Origin: Nemertoderma westbladi
Lineage: Eukaryota; Xenacoelomorpha; Nemertodermatida; Nemertodermatidae
DNA: 60,204 nt
Assembly (NCBI GenBank): GCA_032718475.1
Contig: JAUCBJ010007390.1
Coordinates: 1 to 60,204 of the forward strand
Direction of reading: 5' to 3'
Positions 56,991 through 60,204 of this stretch are shown here, piece by piece. Both the position numbers and the translations under genes were made by a program. Positions within the stretch are counted from its first letter, which is position 1. Every line of letters starts with the position of its first letter. Below the pieces are notes generated by a model. It was not told where the DNA came from. It worked only from the letters and a program-made list of their open reading frames with translations, and made no database searches.

Positions 56991-57295
56991 TGTATATTGT
57001 ATTTCTAATCCAATATTTATCATGATGTTTTGCAGGATGGGTTAGTTAGTCTGTCTTGTAATAAGCAGTAATTAATTAGTTTCTGTGCATCTTTCCGTAA
57101 TGCTACTGTATTATTAATAATGTATTTTTGTGGTGGTCATTAGGTTTTGTGCAAAAGACAAATATATATATATTATTGTTTATCTTTTAACAACCTTAGA
57201 TTTTCTTGAATTTTTTAAGTAATTTGAAAAGGACTTTGAATGTTCAACTCTTAGCAAATACATTTGCCATCAATGGGGATGGAACCTGTGTCTCG

Positions 57296-57420
57296 CAATA
57301 AACGTTAAATGGTTAGTGCGTCAGACTCTTCCAACCCAGAGGTCGCCAGCTCGATCCCACCTGGACGTCATTGCCGACTTTGCAAAGCTGTACCCAACAA
57401 AAAGTTATAACAAACGCTTA
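57296..57420 (+). repeat. tRNA-related SINE relic
   Basis: GGTTAGTGCGTCAGACT (A-box-like) and AGCTCGATCCC (B-box-like) lie about 30 bases apart on the plus strand. Stem pairing is incomplete. It is not the same head as the SINE in ORF-c. Confidence 0.4.
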
Positions 57421-57682
57421 AGGTGTGCTGACCACTATTAGCCACAAACGTGGTGTAAGAACCTGCAACACTATACCACCAATGAAGCGATCGGAACCGC
57501 CTGCAGTCGAGAATCCAGTACCGCTGGCGCTGCTGACTGCATTCGATGGCGTCATGGTATCCGCAAGATTCCTTAAACCCTCGGAGAATTTGTGCCGAAT
57601 ATCTGCGACAAGCCTACGACGTTCAGGGTCATCCATATACAGACACCATGTCCTCGAATAGAACGTTATTCAGGTACCTGGA

Positions 57683-57707
57683 CCCCCCCCCCCCCCCCCC
57701 CCCCCCC
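57683..57707. repeat. Poly(C) tract, 25 bases
   Basis: Uninterrupted C run. Confidence 0.85.
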
Positions 57708-57739
57708 AAATCAGTAGGGAACACATGCCCAAACAGGCA

Positions 57740-58410
57740 GTTCAGACTTTGCAAAATGCACTGCCATATTAGGCAGTTTTAGCTAAATTTATAATAAAAT
57801 GTCAATTTTTATTAACTTCCCATTGGAAAGGCCCCTTTTTTATTTCATGGGATGAAAATATGATATGCAGCTAAATACAAAATTTGGTAGTCTTTCATGG
57901 ATGGGTATATTTGACTTTGAAAATTGCTAGTCCAAAGCATGCACTGCCAAAAATGGCAGTGTTCTGCTTAATATAGCAGTGTATTGCTTGAACTAACAGA
58001 GCACTGCACTTAAAATGGCCGTGTAAAATTTATTACATACAGATACACAGATACAATTTTGCTGGAAGCAGATGGCCCAATAAAATTAATATTATGTCAA
58101 TTAAATGTAGATACTAGATAACATAGATGTTCTACAGTAGGCCTACTACTGTACATTCTTCTTTGAATTACATGTCTTCTTTGAATTAAACTAATATATT
58201 TCTGCCTCTAGGGCCATCGTCAGAGTATGCAATGCCTAACCGATCTAGTTTACACTGGACTAATCAAATGGTAGGCCTACTGTGTATACAAAAACCTTTC
58301 GACCAAAAACCAAAAAAACGTTTTTGCATACAATACACTGGCCGCATATTTAATATTATTTTATACAGTATATAGCAGTATAATAAAGCTGAGCAACAGG
58401 TATGAGGTTT
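57740..58410. other. No gene; short CACTGCC/GGCAGTG hairpins
   Basis: Small inverted pairs such as CACTGCC-AAAAAT-GGCAGTG recur between 57,755 and 58,015. No coding potential was recognised. Confidence 0.4.
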
Positions 58411-58411
58411 C

Positions 58412-59160
58412 TTGCCTCTGACGCTGCAGATCACTGCGAGGGCTAACCTCCTTCACAGAAGCTCAGTTAAGTTAGCAGCTGCAGAAACAGTTCCTGTATA
58501 CCCTCGAAACAGGAAAAAGGCGCCCTGGATTGACCACAAAATTCGGAAGTGCCGAAATGACCTCTCTATAAGGCGCAGAAAGAGTCCCGACTCAAACAGA
58601 CTACAGTGGCCAAGAATGCAGTTAAGGCTGCATCTATGTCCCCGAACAGGCAGTACTTGGTACTCTGTTAATCTACAGGAGCTTATAAACCAACAGGTTG
58701 ATGCCATCAATGATGGCGACAACAGCAGGCGATCATCCCAGGCATGGAAATCGATCAACTTGCTTACTGGGCGGAAAAGCCAACCAACCACCAAGGTTAA
58801 GGCCGAATCACCAGACGATCGCCTTAATGGTTGGAAGGCCCACTTTGAAAAGCTCCTCAATAATGACAGGGTATTGCCTGATAACTTTATAGAAGTAAAA
58901 GTGTCTGAGTTTGTACTCCCAGATATTCCCATTGGTGATATCTCCTTTGCAGAAGTGAAGGCTGATGCAAAGAGCAATAGGACAATCGTGCCAGTGGAGT
59001 ATATGGTGCCCCCCCCCCCCCCCCCGAATTCTTTAAAATACCTGAGTGTTTGAAGCTCATTTATCCCATCATAGTACATGTACAGAACGACAAGAGACCC
59101 ACAAGAAATGAAAACAAATAAGTTGGTACCAATTCCCAAGAAGGGCAAGGGCAACATAAT
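58412..59160 (+). pseudogene. RTE-like LINE fragment (endonuclease-RT linker), plus strand
   Basis: Reads VPVYPRNRKKAPWIDHKIRK, SQAWKSINLLTGRKSQPTTK and NGWKAHFEKLLNN, then a 17-base poly(C) tract (59,009..59,025). After frame changes it reads QEMKTNKLVPIPKKGKG, matching the start of the RTE fragment at 16,508. It lies upstream of the RT palm in the intact family. Truncated and inactive. Confidence 0.65.
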
Positions 59161-59552
59161 GAATGCCCTCTAATGTTCTTTTCGGGGAATCTCATTGGCC
59201 CCCCTGGGTCTGTTTTTACTACCCATCCTTGGTACATCTGCGAGCTAAGCTGTATGAAGGCATCTGGCGTCTCTGTTTTGGACGATCGCCCTCACTCCTT
59301 ACACAATTTTATCTCTCGGACTTTGTTGTCCCTTCCTCTCTCACTAGTCCCTTAGGACTCACTCCCCACGCTTGAATCTCGCACCCTTTTACTTCCCCAT
59401 ACCCTGACACCTCCTCCCCATACTCCTCCCATACTCAACCCGTTTCATCCTCACTCACTTCTGTTGGGCCTCACGCATGTGTACACCATGTCAGTGATAT
59501 CTGTCATCGTCCCATCCTCCTGTTTCAGTCAATGAGTCCCCAGTCCTAGTAG

Positions 59553-60203
59553 CTAATATGAAAAGGTTATATCTGACTTTAGTATGTATATTATACTTTC
59601 TCTAATATTATTAATATTCCTCCTGCACCCTCCTTGGAACCATCTAAGTTCCTTACCCCTATTGTCGTTCTGCCTGGGTTGCTTCCTCCCTTCCTGTTTA
59701 TCCTTGAGGCTACTCATCCTCGCTGATACTGTCTTACCAAGCCCTGTTGTTAGTTCTTTGGGCGCGGGTGTTTTTAACTCATGGTATCGCTTCACAGGTG
59801 GTCCCACTGAGTGTCCCTCCTGGTACCCCATGGTAGCGTCCCACAAGATCATTTTCATCGCACGCGGCACGTGTTCTGCTAGAAAATCCCTGAATTCTAT
59901 CCCATTTTCTGGTGACCATCTATCCAGATATCTTTGGGTGTTGATGACCCCTCCGTATGATGCCACTGTCGCTACCTCCTGATACGTGAATTGTAGTCTC
60001 CTCTTGGTGATCTGCTGGTGGGCTTGTAGATTAATGTTGAAGAAGCCCCACCGGAACTCCTGGGCCTTCATCCTTTGCCATGTCATGACTCCAACATCGG
60101 CCCACTCCGACGACGCGCGACAGTAAAGACATGCCATCCCCTTCTGGTAACAGTATAGACAGTTCTTTTGCTGATGGGTTAGTCTCCCACAGTAATTGCA
60201 ACC
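59553..60203 (-). CDS. C-terminal part of an unrecognised CCHC-containing ORF, running off the right edge
   Basis: 216 codons are open on the minus strand from the window edge to a stop at 59,553. The first visible residues form a CCHC knuckle, GCNYCGRLTHQQKNC (C-x2-C-x4-H-x4-C), followed by CLYC and a further CLYC pair. About 90 mixed residues (FRWGFFNINLQAHQQ, YGGVINTQRYLDRW) and a basic tail follow. An internal Met at 60,137 is not the true start. It could be the end of a gag-like protein or a transposon ORF; I do not recognise it. The layout of several Cys pairs beside one CCHC knuckle recalls the C-terminal part of ORF-c, without clear sequence similarity. Confidence 0.5.
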   Translation of the reverse strand, partial: GCNYCGRLTHQQKNCLYCYQKGMACLYCRASSEWADVGVMTWQRMKAQEFRWGFFNINLQAHQQITKRRLQFTYQEVATVASYGGVINTQRYLDRWSPENGIEFRDFLAEHVPRAMKMILWDATMGYQEGHSVGPPVKRYHELKTPAPKELTTGLGKTVSARMSSLKDKQEGRKQPRQNDNRGKELRWFQGGCRRNINNIRESIIYILKSDITFSY

Positions 60204-60204
60204 G

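Overview
This is animal nuclear DNA. It shows GT-AG introns splitting coding exons, a bZIP transcription-factor gene, a fragment of a rhodopsin-family GPCR, and many retroelements (RTE-like and other LINEs, a Ty1/copia element, BEL/Pao, SINEs, foldback/MITE elements). The mix suggests an invertebrate, probably marine. I cannot name the species. Palindromes such as ACCGGT and AGGCCT and long poly(C)/poly(G) tracts recur throughout.

Region 1 (1-15,900) holds host genes. A four-coding-exon bZIP gene (516..10,251) can be spliced in frame by eye. Its first coding intron carries a 1.6-kb foldback element enclosing a GPCR TM7 exon. Its last intron is almost entirely a 5.6-kb minisatellite of about 21 bp whose unit is a copy of the intron's own 5' splice site. 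A second two-exon gene (12,708..13,125) encodes a 70-residue mini-bZIP-like protein. A lone terminal exon follows at 14,456.

Region 2 (15,900-31,419) is a nest of transposons: a minus-strand LINE split by a plus-strand RTE fragment and a decayed copia element; a small two-exon gene for a secreted 54-residue peptide (23,782..24,204); then a minus-strand RTE LINE broken into pieces by a 2.2-kb ORF1-only LINE-like insert and by a second LINE fragment.

Region 3 (31,420-54,017) is the highlight: one 22.6-kb LTR retrotransposon with 1,270-bp LTRs that are nearly identical, TG...CA ends and a 5-bp target duplication (GTAGG), inserted in the 5' part of that RTE. It has a 2.2-kb repeat-rich leader, a coiled-coil ORF, a BEL/Pao gag (one in-frame stop) and a complete BEL/Pao RT-RNaseH-integrase ORF in another frame with no recognisable protease. 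After a 6.4-kb spacer of two satellite arrays comes a second giant ORF (about 1,420 residues) of unknown function with CCHC fingers. A tRNA-derived SINE interrupts that ORF; its target duplication lies in the same codon phase on both sides.

Region 4 (54,018-60,204) contains the displaced 5' remnant of the RTE, a possible terminal exon, a 0.53-kb MITE, two more RTE fragments, a tRNA-like SINE relic and, running off the right edge on the minus strand, the end of an unrecognised CCHC-containing ORF.
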